A stretch of 64,000 nt of DNA from Aliiroseovarius halocynthiae (GTDB lineage Bacteria > Pseudomonadota > Alphaproteobacteria > Rhodobacterales > Rhodobacteraceae), in contig NZ_ML660019.1 in assembly GCF_007004645.1 (NCBI RefSeq), positions 640,437 to 704,436 of the forward strand. Direction: 5' to 3'. Each line of letters opens with the position of its first letter. The first letter of the stretch is position 1. Below, in pieces: positions 26,908 through 36,151 of this stretch. Position numbers and translations under genes: made by a program. Under the pieces are notes generated by a model. It worked only from the letters and a program-made list of their open reading frames with translations, made no database searches and had not been told where the DNA came from.

Positions 26908-27909
26908 TTACTCCGCAGCGCTGGGAAGTGATGATTTGCCGCCGCTATGCGGTGGAGTCACATTGTCACTCTGATCAGGTGTGTTTAATTGCGTCTCGAT
27001 AAGGGGGCGATGCAGGTCTTTCGATTGCATGAAGATCCGACCGATATATTCGCCCAAAATGCCCAGAAACATCGCGTTCAATGTCATCGAGAGCAGCAGC
27101 AATACGGTGGTGGTTGCGAAACCAGCAGGCCAATCCTGCCCGAAGACCAGCTTGGCGATGATATAGAACATCATCAGAAGGAACGTACACAATCCGACGA
27201 TCAGGCTGATATACGAGGCCAGCCTGAGCGGCAAAAGTGAATGGTTTATCATGCCGTCGATGGCCAGCGACAGCATGGCGCGGAACGGGAATTTTGACTC
27301 GCCTTCAAGCCGGGCCTGCCGGTCATATTCAAAGCCGATCTGGCTGAAGCCCATGCCGCTGATCAGCCCGCGCACATATGGCGAACGGTCGTCGACACGC
27401 TTCAATTCGTCCAGAATACGCCGGTCGGTCAGGCGGAATTCGCCTGCGTTCCGGGGCAGGTTGTCATCGCTGATCCGATCAATCAGCATGTAATAGAAAC
27501 GGCGCGCAAAAGCGGTGATGCGTCCATCCGGCAGGCTGCGACGCACACCATAGACCACCTGATGCCCCTGTTTCCACAGGTCCAGCATTTGCGGGATCAG
27601 CTCGGGTGGATCTTGCAGGTCGCAATCCAGCTGAATAGCGCAGGCGCCACGCGCAGCACGATATCCGGTCAGGACTGACGCCTGATAGCCAACGTTTTTC
27701 GAAAAACGGATGACACGGACACGGGGGTCATTCTGCGCGATCTCGGACAGGATCAGGAAAGTGTCATCGTCCGAGTGATTGTCGGTGAAAATGATCTCTG
27801 GCTCATAACCGTCCAGTTCGGCGAATACGGCGAGCAGGCGGTCATAGGCGCGGCGGACATTCGCCTCTTCATTCAAGGCAGGGATGAGGATTGAAACAAG
27901 TGTTTTCAT
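26908..27909 (-). CDS. Glycosyltransferase family 2, GtrB/DPM1-like
   Basis: 333 residues. The GT-A domain begins LVSILIPALNEEANV and contains the LDCDLQDPPEL motif of dolichol/bactoprenol-phosphate glycosyltransferases; two membrane helices lie at about 230-255 and 268-292. Such enzymes make undecaprenyl-phosphate sugars for periplasmic use. GtrA and a GT-C membrane protein are encoded upstream in the locus, completing a Gtr-like set. The start overlaps the SDR gene by ATGA. Confidence 0.85.
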   Translation of the reverse strand: MKTLVSILIPALNEEANVRRAYDRLLAVFAELDGYEPEIIFTDNHSDDDTFLILSEIAQNDPRVRVIRFSKNVGYQASVLTGYRAARGACAIQLDCDLQDPPELIPQMLDLWKQGHQVVYGVRRSLPDGRITAFARRFYYMLIDRISDDNLPRNAGEFRLTDRRILDELKRVDDRSPYVRGLISGMGFSQIGFEYDRQARLEGESKFPFRAMLSLAIDGMINHSLLPLRLASYISLIVGLCTFLLMMFYIIAKLVFGQDWPAGFATTTVLLLLSMTLNAMFLGILGEYIGRIFMQSKDLHRPLIETQLNTPDQSDNVTPPHSGGKSSLPSAAE

Positions 27910-28868
27910 GCTGATCTCCTGTTCGTGGAATGGGGAAGGCTTGGGCGGGTGATCTGGGCCAGCATGGCGATCCCGTCCTTCAGATTGATGTCCGGGGTCC
28001 AGCGCAGCACATCGCTTTGGGTGCGTGGATCAATCCGAAGTTCAACCGCGTCGTCGTCCCGCTGGTCCTTGAATTGCACAAGCTGATCTGACGCCCCCAT
28101 GGCCGTGATGACGGCAAGGGCGACCTCGCGCATGGTTGGGGCGCTCCCGGTTCCAATGTTTATGACCTCTGGCAGCGCGTCCGACAGCGTGCCCATGCGC
28201 AGCAGTGCCGTGACCACATCATCGACATGAATAAGATCGCGACGATCTTTGGGGCGGGCGAGGGCTATCGGCTGCTGGGCCGCACATGCGTTGATCAACG
28301 AGGGCAAAAGAAAATCCGCCGACTGCACTGGGCCATAGGTCAGCGCCAGACGTGCGGTTGAGGCTACGAATGGGAGCCGACCTCGGATGCCTGTCAGAAA
28401 CTGGGTTCCGGCCAACATGGACAAGCCATAGGCGTTGACGGGCTTTTCCTTGGTGCTTTCGTGATAGGGGGCGGCAATTGGGCCATATTCCGCGATGGTT
28501 CCGGCGCGGATAAATGCCTTTGGTGCGTGAGCCGCACGGGCGCAAGCGGACAGAAGCGCCATGAGCGGCACAAGATTTGCGTCCAGCCCGGCTTGCAGAT
28601 CCGACAGGTCGTCTTGCGGGGTAAAGCGGGTTCTGGCCCCAAGATGAAAGACAATTTCGGGCCGCGTGCGTGTCAGACAGGTGTCCAGCTTGCCCTGATC
28701 GGAAAGCTGAACGCGCTGAATATCAAGGCGCGCGGCAATGTTGGCGACCCGCTCAAGCGTCGAGGTCGGGCGCACCAGCAGCGTCACCTCGTCCCCGCGC
28801 GCAAGGCATCTGCGCGTAAGGTGAGAGCCAATGAAGCCCGTGCCGCCAGTGATCAGAACCCGTGCCAT
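27906..28868 (-). CDS. NAD-dependent epimerase/dehydratase (extended SDR) with altered YxxxK motif
   Basis: 320 residues. The Rossmann motif GGTGFIGSH (8-16) is intact. The catalytic tyrosine is Tyr147 in NAYGLSMLAG, but the position four later, normally Lys, is Met151; the codon reads ATG where AAG would be lysine. It may be the 4-ketoreductase/epimerase finishing the CDP-deoxyhexose, but loss of the lysine raises doubt about normal catalysis. It is within the CDP-sugar operon, 8 bases after the methyltransferase. Confidence 0.8.
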   Translation of the reverse strand: MARVLITGGTGFIGSHLTRRCLARGDEVTLLVRPTSTLERVANIAARLDIQRVQLSDQGKLDTCLTRTRPEIVFHLGARTRFTPQDDLSDLQAGLDANLVPLMALLSACARAAHAPKAFIRAGTIAEYGPIAAPYHESTKEKPVNAYGLSMLAGTQFLTGIRGRLPFVASTARLALTYGPVQSADFLLPSLINACAAQQPIALARPKDRRDLIHVDDVVTALLRMGTLSDALPEVINIGTGSAPTMREVALAVITAMGASDQLVQFKDQRDDDAVELRIDPRTQSDVLRWTPDINLKDGIAMLAQITRPSLPHSTNRRSA

Positions 28869-28876
28869 TCCGTCAC

Positions 28877-30121
28877 CTATGGCACAAGACGCGGCATCGG
28901 CAGGGGCACGATGAACTTGCCGCCGCGTGCTTCGAAGTCGGACATCTGATCGCGGATTTCATCAAAGAAATTCCACGCGAGAACCAACAGATAGTCAGGC
29001 TTGCGCTCTGCCACCACGTCGGGCGACAGGATCGGAAGGCGCGTGCCGGGGGTGAACAGGCCCTGCTTCAGCGGGTTCTTGTCCACCACGAAATCAAGCG
29101 TCTCGGCACCAATGCCGAAATAGTTTAGCAGCGTGTTACCTTTGGCTGGTGCGCCGTAGGCCGCGACGGTTTTCCCCTCGGCCTTGATGTCGGACAGCAT
29201 CTGTTTCAACTGGCGTCCCAGCTCGTCGACACGTTCGGCAAAGGCCTCGTAGGTGGCGCGCTGGGTCAGCCCTGCTGTATCTTCCTCGGCCAGCATTTCG
29301 GCGACGACTGGCGCGGGGGCCTGCCCAAGGCTGGCGCGTTTCATGAAGACTCGCATGGATCCGCCATGCACCGGCAGTTTGGTAACATCCACCACATCCA
29401 TCCCGCGCGATTGACCAAGCCGGACAATCGACAGCAGGCTCAGCTCGGACATGTGCTCGTGATAGACATTGTCGAACTGGTTGGCCTCGACGATCTTCTT
29501 GCCCCACGGCACCTCGATCACGAAAACACCGTCATCATCCAGCAGAACAAGAACTGCGTCCATGAACCCGTGCAAATCGTCGATGTGATTAAACGTGTTC
29601 GTGGTGGTGATGACTTTCGCGGGCCCCTTGTCTTTCAGAACCGCGCTTGCGGTTTCGGGATTGAAATAGGCGGTCAGCACATCAACGCCGCGCTCTTTTG
29701 CAAGCGGCGCAAGGTTGGCTGCCGGGTCGATACCAAGAACCGTGGCACCCGCTTTCACGGCATGGCCCAGCATCAGGCCGTCATTGCAGCCCACATCGAC
29801 GATCAAGCCGCCATCCGCATGCTCACTGGCCACTGACGCAAGCCCCGCGAAGTGTTCGTGCATGGTGGCAGCGCCCGAGGGAACGTATAGATAATCCTCG
29901 AAAAACGCGTCGGGCACCTGATCGGCGACCTGAATGAGTCCGCAATCCAGACAGGCTTGGGTATTCAGCTCGAATGCTGGTTGGCGCTGTTCCGGGTCTG
30001 CGGTTTTAGCAAACATGTTTGCGGGCGGATGCGCGCCCATTGGCAGGAAAAGAAACAGGTTCTTAGATCCGCATGTGCGGCACTGAGACAGGGTCGATGC
30101 GGGTTTGGATTGCACATTCAT
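28877..30121 (-). CDS. SAM-dependent sugar C-methyltransferase (TylC3/NovU type)
   Basis: 414 residues in three parts typical of NDP-sugar C-methyltransferases: an N-terminal zinc site with C14-x2-C17 and C57-x2-C60, a SAM-binding Rossmann domain with VDVGCNDG near 108-115, and a C-terminal domain beginning near AAYGAPAKGNTLLNY. Conserved YHEHMSE is present. Known members methylate a ring carbon of 4-keto-6-deoxy sugars. With the CDP-sugar genes around it, a branched-chain deoxysugar is expected. ATGA overlap with the acyltransferase gene. Confidence 0.87.
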   Translation of the reverse strand: MNVQSKPASTLSQCRTCGSKNLFLFLPMGAHPPANMFAKTADPEQRQPAFELNTQACLDCGLIQVADQVPDAFFEDYLYVPSGAATMHEHFAGLASVASEHADGGLIVDVGCNDGLMLGHAVKAGATVLGIDPAANLAPLAKERGVDVLTAYFNPETASAVLKDKGPAKVITTTNTFNHIDDLHGFMDAVLVLLDDDGVFVIEVPWGKKIVEANQFDNVYHEHMSELSLLSIVRLGQSRGMDVVDVTKLPVHGGSMRVFMKRASLGQAPAPVVAEMLAEEDTAGLTQRATYEAFAERVDELGRQLKQMLSDIKAEGKTVAAYGAPAKGNTLLNYFGIGAETLDFVVDKNPLKQGLFTPGTRLPILSPDVVAERKPDYLLVLAWNFFDEIRDQMSDFEARGGKFIVPLPMPRLVP

Positions 30122-31221
30122 GAAAGCGTTCCCTTTTGAATAATTTTAGGTCGAGTGGCCCAATTCTTGACCAGTTTCTGAGGATATTTTTCAAACAATA
30201 TGAAAGAAATATGAGCTGCCGCGATGGACAGGATGAAGGTGACGACGCCGAACAGAAAAACACTGAGCCACGCGTTGTCCGAGAAGAAGTCAAGCTTTTG
30301 AAACACGACGCGGGTGGGCATGTAGATATAGGGATGCACCAGATACAGGCTGTAGCTGATCGTCCCCAGATATTGCGCCCAGCGCGCAGACAGAATCCGT
30401 GCGGTGACGCTGTCTTTCTCGACCGCGAAGAGGAAATATAGAAAGGTCAGCGCCATGCAGATCAGGGTGATCGGCTCGCGCAGTTCCCCGGCACGGAAGT
30501 CGAAATGCGCGCGCGAGGCGGCATAGGCCAGCGACAGCGCGGCGATGATTTCCAGCAGCGGGCGGGCGGGTAGCTTCTGGACGATCTGCCTGCCATGCAG
30601 CACGAAGACCAGAATGCCTGCGACGAAATAGATGGATTTCGGGAAGATCACCAGAAACGCGATCGAGGCAAGAGTGATGAGCATCTGCAGCCCGCGCATC
30701 CTTTGGGTGATCGCGAATGCGCCTAGACCGGCAAGGATGTAGAACATCATCTCATAGGTCAGGCTCCACGCGTTCGGGGTCAGCTGTTCGGTGCCCGCCA
30801 GCAGGTTGGTGAAGGTCAACGCATATAGGATCGTGGGCAGGTCGTTCATCTGCGGTTGCAGGTTGGTGACCGCATTCCCAGCGATGAAGATCAGCGAGAA
30901 GACCAGAAACAGCGGATAGATCCGCAGCATTCTGCGGGTCGCGAAATCACGTGGTGTATAGCGAAAGGCGCTGGGCAGGATCACGAAACCTGAAATTGCG
31001 AAGAACAGATAGACAAAGAAGGTGCCGAAATTCCAAAGCGGCTCGGACACGGCAAGATAGGCTGCGTTGTCGGAGTAAACATGTTCCGCCGTGCCACCGA
31101 CGATATGGGCAAACAGCACCATTGCAGCGGCCACGCCCCTCAACCCGTGAATGCCAGTATTCTGGCCGCCCTCATAGGGCAGCCAGTCCGGCAATTGGTG
31201 AGGGGCGCGAAGCTGGCTCAT
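30118..31221 (-). CDS. Acyltransferase family 3 (OafA-like membrane O-acyltransferase)
   Basis: 367 residues with about ten membrane helices. It begins with GIHGLRGVAAAMVLFAHI, which carries the conserved N-terminal arginine and histidine of this family, and includes FFAISGFVI and ISYSLYLVHPYIY. Such proteins add acetyl or other acyl groups to surface polysaccharide sugars at the inner membrane. Tightly coupled by ATGA at both ends. Confidence 0.88.
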   Translation of the reverse strand: MSQLRAPHQLPDWLPYEGGQNTGIHGLRGVAAAMVLFAHIVGGTAEHVYSDNAAYLAVSEPLWNFGTFFVYLFFAISGFVILPSAFRYTPRDFATRRMLRIYPLFLVFSLIFIAGNAVTNLQPQMNDLPTILYALTFTNLLAGTEQLTPNAWSLTYEMMFYILAGLGAFAITQRMRGLQMLITLASIAFLVIFPKSIYFVAGILVFVLHGRQIVQKLPARPLLEIIAALSLAYAASRAHFDFRAGELREPITLICMALTFLYFLFAVEKDSVTARILSARWAQYLGTISYSLYLVHPYIYMPTRVVFQKLDFFSDNAWLSVFLFGVVTFILSIAAAHISFILFEKYPQKLVKNWATRPKIIQKGTLS

Positions 31222-32423
31222 TGCGCGGCAACCCCTTGTTGCTGCTTGGCAAAGTCAGCAAACATCTCGTGCACGTATTCCACGTGCGCGGGTGTCAGCC
31301 CGTGATGCACCGCCAGAAGGATCCCGCCCTTCATCACCTGATCCGACACGGGATATCCTGCCGGATCCGACGTATAGGTGACGCTTTTCATGGCGGGTTG
31401 GCGCAGGATGTTGCCGGTAAAGACCGGGCGTGTTTGGATGTCTGCCTTTTCCAGATGGATCTGAAGATCACGCCGGGTGAAAGGCGCGCCCTCGCGCAAG
31501 GTCAGCGGGAAGGACAGCCAGCCGGTGCGGCTATTAGGCAGTTGTTTTGGCAGGATGAACCAGTCTTCATAGGCCTTGAAGAAGGCCATATGCGCGTCGA
31601 AGTTCTTTTCCCGCTCGCGGATGTTGTGATCCAGTTTATCCAACTGCACCAAGCCGAAGGCCGCACTGATTTCCGAGGGTTCAAGGTTATAGCCCAGATC
31701 TTCGAACAGGAACTTGGCGTCATAATCGATCCCGTCCACCTGCACGTTAAAGCGGTTCTCGATTGTCTCGGATTCCACAAAAAGCGATGAGCTGCGGCCC
31801 CATGAGCGCAGAAGCAGCGCTTTGCGGCCCAGCTCTTCGTCATTCACACACAGCATCCCACCATTGCCCGCGCCGTTGATCACATGCGAGCCATAGAAGC
31901 TGGTGGTCGAGACGTCCGAGAACTTGCCGGTGCTGTCCGAGCCAATCGTGGCACCCAGCGTATCGGCGCTGTCCTCGATCACCTTCAGACCATGCGCATC
32001 CGCCAACTCGCGAATGCGGCGCCAGTCTGGCAAATTGCCGATCAGCGACGGGATCATCACGGCCGAAGTATTGGGCGTAATCATTCGCTCGATTGCGTCC
32101 ACGTCGATGTTGTACGTGCCGGGGGCCACGTCCACGAAGGCGGGCACCAGCCCCTGACGCACCAGCGGCGCGACGGTGGTGGCGAACGTCAGGGCAGGGG
32201 TGATCACCTCGCTGCCCTTGGGCAGGTCCAGAATTTCGACCGCCAGATAATTGGCGCTGGATCCCGAGTTCACCATGATCCCGTGATTTTTTGCAAACAG
32301 CGCCGCGACACGTTCCTGCATTTTGCGCACGCGCGGGCCCATCTGGGTCGAGGTCTTCAGCACGTCGACAACGGCGTCGATCTCCTCCTGACCATGTACG
32401 GTCTGTCCGTAATTCACTCGCAT
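31218..32423 (-). CDS. DegT-family PLP/PMP-dependent 3-dehydratase-like enzyme (ColD/RfbH type)
   Basis: 401 residues, aspartate-aminotransferase fold. Asp151 would contact the cofactor ring. The residue that is the Schiff-base lysine in aminotransferases is His180 in SFYGSHVINGAGNGG, as in ColD and in CDP-6-deoxyhexulose 3-dehydrase (E1/RfbH). It lacks the four cysteines that hold the [2Fe-2S] cluster in E1/RfbH: the only cysteine is Cys192. It therefore looks mechanistically closer to ColD while sitting next to CDP-glucose genes. Expected to remove the 3-hydroxyl of a 4-keto-6-deoxyhexose. Confidence 0.83.
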   Translation of the reverse strand: MRVNYGQTVHGQEEIDAVVDVLKTSTQMGPRVRKMQERVAALFAKNHGIMVNSGSSANYLAVEILDLPKGSEVITPALTFATTVAPLVRQGLVPAFVDVAPGTYNIDVDAIERMITPNTSAVMIPSLIGNLPDWRRIRELADAHGLKVIEDSADTLGATIGSDSTGKFSDVSTTSFYGSHVINGAGNGGMLCVNDEELGRKALLLRSWGRSSSLFVESETIENRFNVQVDGIDYDAKFLFEDLGYNLEPSEISAAFGLVQLDKLDHNIREREKNFDAHMAFFKAYEDWFILPKQLPNSRTGWLSFPLTLREGAPFTRRDLQIHLEKADIQTRPVFTGNILRQPAMKSVTYTSDPAGYPVSDQVMKGGILLAVHHGLTPAHVEYVHEMFADFAKQQQGVAAQ

Positions 32424-32443
32424 ATCAATCTCCTTCTCTGGCG

Positions 32444-33568
32444 CTATTGTGCGGCCAGCGATGTTGTGTCCTGAGATGCCCCCGACATCAGTGCGCCGTA
32501 ATGCGCGATCTGGGACATGGTAAATTCTTTCATGTTTTCATTCGCTTGGTGGGCGCGATACCAATCGACCGTCATCTGAACCGCATGCGCCAGATCCAGT
32601 TGCGGTCGCCAGCCCAATTGGGTCTGTGCCTTGGTGCTGTCCAGTCGAAGCACGCCCGCCTCGTGCATCTTGGGATCGGCCTGACCGAATTCGAACTGCG
32701 GACCATTTGTCCCCCAGCTTTCTTGCATCTGCGCTGCAAGTTCCCGCACATTGACAGTGCCCGAGATATCGGGGCCAAAGTTCCACGGGCCCGCGAAGGG
32801 CGCGCCGTCGGTCAGCAGCCGCGCGGCCAGTGCCAGATAGCCGGAAAGAGGCTCTAGCACATGTTGCCAAGGTCGAATGCTGGCGGGGTTACGGATCTGT
32901 ACGGGCTGGCCAGCGACGGTCGCGCGCACGATGTCCGGGATCAACCGATCCTCGCCCCAGTCACCACCACCAAACACGTTACCTGCCCGCACCGTTGCCA
33001 GTTGCGGGCCGTCTGCTGTGTTGAAGAACGAGCGTTGATAGGCTTGGGCCACAAGTTCGGTTGCACCTTTCGACGCACTGTAGGGATCAGAGCCACCCAT
33101 CGGGTCATTCTCGCGATAGCCCCAGCTCCACTCGTTATTCTCGTAGCATTTGTCACTTGTGACGACGATTGCCGCTTTCAGCGACGGCATCGCGCGCGCC
33201 AGATCCAGCACATGCGCCGTGCCTGACACGTTGGTCGCGAAGGTTGCGGCTGGTTCGGCGTAGGACCGGCGCACGAAAGGTTGCGCGGCCATATGGATCA
33301 TCAGATCGGCGTCGATATCGCGGGCCTGCATCAGCAAAGCTTCACGATCGCGAATGTCGATCAGGCGGCTGTCCATATTGCCTGTCAGCCCCGTCACATC
33401 ACACAGGTTCGGGCCGGGATCGGGTGCAAGGGCTATGCCCGTCACACGCGCACCAAGCTGCATCAGCCAATGGCTGATCCAACCGCCCTTGAACCCGGTA
33501 TGCCCGGTGACAAGGACGTGGCGGCCGTGGAATGTGCCGCCGAAATCAGAGGGAACAGCGCCGGACAT
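32444..33568 (-). CDS. rfbG: CDP-glucose 4,6-dehydratase
   Basis: 374 residues, extended SDR. TGHTGFKGGW (21-30), TSDKCYEN (137-144) and active-site Tyr163-x3-Lys167 in DPYSASKGATE are intact and match CDP-glucose 4,6-dehydratases. It converts CDP-glucose to CDP-4-keto-6-deoxyglucose. The ATG at 33568 follows a GAGGT site; the frame could start at a TTG 12 bases upstream. It directly follows the cytidylyltransferase gene. Confidence 0.93.
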   Translation of the reverse strand: MSGAVPSDFGGTFHGRHVLVTGHTGFKGGWISHWLMQLGARVTGIALAPDPGPNLCDVTGLTGNMDSRLIDIRDREALLMQARDIDADLMIHMAAQPFVRRSYAEPAATFATNVSGTAHVLDLARAMPSLKAAIVVTSDKCYENNEWSWGYRENDPMGGSDPYSASKGATELVAQAYQRSFFNTADGPQLATVRAGNVFGGGDWGEDRLIPDIVRATVAGQPVQIRNPASIRPWQHVLEPLSGYLALAARLLTDGAPFAGPWNFGPDISGTVNVRELAAQMQESWGTNGPQFEFGQADPKMHEAGVLRLDSTKAQTQLGWRPQLDLAHAVQMTVDWYRAHQANENMKEFTMSQIAHYGALMSGASQDTTSLAAQ

Positions 33569-33576
33569 TCTGCACC

Positions 33577-34383
33577 TCAAATCGCAAGGGCCGTGATGTC
33601 ATTCGGCAGCTCTTCATTGAAGCGCATCCAAGGCGGCGTTTCCTCTTCGCACAGCTCGTTCAGCGTGTTGCGGTCGCGGATCGTGTCCATTGGATGCCAG
33701 AACCCGTCATGGCGATATGCCATCAACTCGCAATCCTGCGCCATTTGGGTCAGCGGAGACTGTTCCAGCGGCTCCATATCATCGACGAAATAGTCCATAA
33801 CCTCGGGCTCAAAAACGAAGAAGCCCCCGTTGATCCAGGTGTCACGGCGGCGCACCTTCTCGGTGAAGGCCTCAACCCGATCGCCGGCAAGTTCGATGTT
33901 GCCGAAACGCGCTGGCGGCTGCACAGCGGTCACCGTGGCCAGCTTGCCATGCGATTTGTGGAAGTCGATCAGCGCGTTGATGTCGATATTGCCTACCCCA
34001 TCGGAATAGGTGACCATGAACGGGCCGGGCTTCAGCCATTCTTTCAGACGACGAATGCGTCCGCTGGTCATGGTTTTCGGGCCGGTATCCACGACCGAGA
34101 CATTCCAGCCGCCGGGGGCAACCGGAACCAGATCCATTTTCCCGCTGTCCAGCGACACGCTGATATTGTTGGCGATCAGGTGATAATTCGCGAAATACTG
34201 CTTTAGCGACAAGGATTTGTAACCTGCGGCCACGATGAAATCGTTGTGGCCGAACTGGCTGTAGATATCCATGACGCGGGTGATGATCGGGCGTCCTCCG
34301 ACCTCGACCATGGGTTTCGGGATGGCGACAGTTTCTTCGGCCAGACGCGAGCCAAGTCCGCCTGCTAGCAAGATCGTTTGCAT
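33577..34383 (-). CDS. rfbF: Glucose-1-phosphate cytidylyltransferase
   Basis: 268 residues, usual length. The nucleotidyltransferase start ILLAGGLGSRLAEET with IPKPMVEVGGRPI, and GGFFVFEPEV and GFWHPMDT near the end are characteristic of RfbF. It makes CDP-glucose from CTP and glucose-1-phosphate and opens the CDP-sugar branch. First gene of the eight-gene leftward operon; 115 bases separate it from the gene upstream, enough for a promoter. Confidence 0.95.
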   Translation of the reverse strand: MQTILLAGGLGSRLAEETVAIPKPMVEVGGRPIITRVMDIYSQFGHNDFIVAAGYKSLSLKQYFANYHLIANNISVSLDSGKMDLVPVAPGGWNVSVVDTGPKTMTSGRIRRLKEWLKPGPFMVTYSDGVGNIDINALIDFHKSHGKLATVTAVQPPARFGNIELAGDRVEAFTEKVRRRDTWINGGFFVFEPEVMDYFVDDMEPLEQSPLTQMAQDCELMAYRHDGFWHPMDTIRDRNTLNELCEEETPPWMRFNEELPNDITALAI

Positions 34384-34498
34384 GGTTCGTTCCCCCCTTC
34401 GAATGATGTGTGAACGGTTGTGAAATGCGCCCCGATCAGTGCCACCCTAGGGACGCGGTTTTGAAAATTGATTGGTTGAAATGGTTGCAGGATGGGGG

Positions 34499-36151
34499 TC
34501 ATTCTGAAATCTCCCCGGGTTGAAGAAAGACGCGACCCTTGCCGTAGCGATTGGTCAGACCGTCGATAGAAATTTCGCGATAGCCCTTTTCGATCGCGTA
34601 GTTCAGAAGCGGCGCCTCGAGCGCGGGTTCGTATCCCAGCACAAAGGCGGCGGGCGGTTCAAAATCGAACACCTCGGTGATCTGATCCGGTCCGGCCATA
34701 ACGTAGTGCTGTGCAAGCTCTGGGTCCGTGTAGGGCGCGATGCGATAGGCAAATTGGCCAGTGGCAAGCTCGGGATAGATGTCCAGCCCGGCTTCGAGCG
34801 GATAGATCGGCAGCAGGGTTGCGACCTTACCGTTGACGATGCCGCGATCAGACATCGCTTTTGCAAGCGCGTTGCCCCCGGCATTCATACGTTCCGGGGT
34901 CGATGCGGTGACCCCCAGTGTTGTGCGCAGATCCGGGGCGAGCCAAGGCAGGGCGGTCAGGACACACAGCAGGGACGCAGCAGCAAGAACCGAACGCGTG
35001 AGTTCCTGATGCGGCCAAGGCACGCGGGCCAGCATCAACGCGGCCAGTACGGGCAACAGCACCAAGGGTGCCACGTAGTATTGTGAGAAACCGGGCGTGG
35101 GCAGGAAGCTCATCATCGCGGTTGTCAGAAGGGCCCCCAGCACGACCATGATCGGTGCAAGGGTGGTATGCGGATCCACGCGCTCGGGATCAGTAGGTGT
35201 CGAAAATGCCATCCATGCAAAGCACAGGATCACAAAACTTAGGATCAGCGGAACGCCTGAGAGCCAGATCCCATAGGCCAGATAGGCCTTTGCCCAAAGG
35301 CTCATGGCCAGATCGGGTTCGCTCAGGTGGTTGGCCTCCCAATAGTCGACGTGGGGACCGGTGTGGAACTGAACGATATGGGCTAGGAACAGCTGTGGGT
35401 CTGACAAAAGCAGCATGAATAGGGGCAATGCAGCCACAAGCCCCCCAAAAAGCACCGGCAAAGCGACACGGCGCACACGCAGCCGGAAGGGCAGCGCGGC
35501 GGGCAAGAGGAACGCGGCAACGGCTACCGGCGGGATAAAGGCAACTGCACTGACTTTGATGCCTGCCGCGATAGACAGGCATATGCCGGATGCAAACAGG
35601 CGCGAGCGACGCAATGTTTGATCTTTCAACTCGATCACGAACAGGCCCAGCCCGCCAAGTGCGAAGGGTAGTGGTAGCAAGTTGTTGGACGCGGCCATCC
35701 CAGGCTCGTTCATCAGCGGGTGACAGGTCAGGGTCGCGACGACGGCAAACAGAGCAAACCCTGTTGAACCTGACAGGCGCAGTGTAAGCCACCCCGTCAC
35801 GCCCGCCAGCATAAGCCATACGGCGAAAACCCCGATACGGGCCGAGAACAGAAGCCCGCCAGCCCCGAAGAACAGATCGAAGACGCGGAAGTACCACGCA
35901 GAATAGGGTACGTGGTTATAGAACAGATCTTGATACAGAGACAGATCGCTGAGCAGGCGGGCAGGAGGGACGAACATCATCTCGTCCCTGCGCAGCCCAT
36001 AGCCCATTAGGCGGCCATAGACAGCGGCCAGAAGAATGGCAAAGCCGATCACCAAGGCAATCTGTCCCATGCGGCGGGCGACTGGGTCGTCCAACGTTTT
36101 GCGTGGCATATGCGTGTCAGATGTGGATTTGAACAGATCGGTTACACTCAT
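34499..36151 (-). CDS. Polytopic membrane glycosyltransferase, GT-C type
   Basis: 550 residues with about ten or eleven membrane helices. The first external loop contains LRRDEMMF, an Arg/Asp/Glu cluster like the catalytic acidic motif of GT-C enzymes, followed by a C-terminal soluble region (about 430-550). The reading frame extends far upstream, but those codons are a shadow of gtrA; the ATG at 36151 overlaps the gtrA stop. It likely uses a lipid-phosphate sugar to modify the polymer at the periplasmic face. Confidence 0.75.
   Translation of the reverse strand: MSVTDLFKSTSDTHMPRKTLDDPVARRMGQIALVIGFAILLAAVYGRLMGYGLRRDEMMFVPPARLLSDLSLYQDLFYNHVPYSAWYFRVFDLFFGAGGLLFSARIGVFAVWLMLAGVTGWLTLRLSGSTGFALFAVVATLTCHPLMNEPGMAASNNLLPLPFALGGLGLFVIELKDQTLRRSRLFASGICLSIAAGIKVSAVAFIPPVAVAAFLLPAALPFRLRVRRVALPVLFGGLVAALPLFMLLLSDPQLFLAHIVQFHTGPHVDYWEANHLSEPDLAMSLWAKAYLAYGIWLSGVPLILSFVILCFAWMAFSTPTDPERVDPHTTLAPIMVVLGALLTTAMMSFLPTPGFSQYYVAPLVLLPVLAALMLARVPWPHQELTRSVLAAASLLCVLTALPWLAPDLRTTLGVTASTPERMNAGGNALAKAMSDRGIVNGKVATLLPIYPLEAGLDIYPELATGQFAYRIAPYTDPELAQHYVMAGPDQITEVFDFEPPAAFVLGYEPALEAPLLNYAIEKGYREISIDGLTNRYGKGRVFLQPGEISE

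Noticed and set aside
27906-32423. Calling the two odd enzymes (Met for Lys, His for Lys) broken genes
   Set aside because: Both frames are full length, tightly packed in an operon, and His at this position is known in ColD and RfbH; only the SDR substitution remains doubtful.
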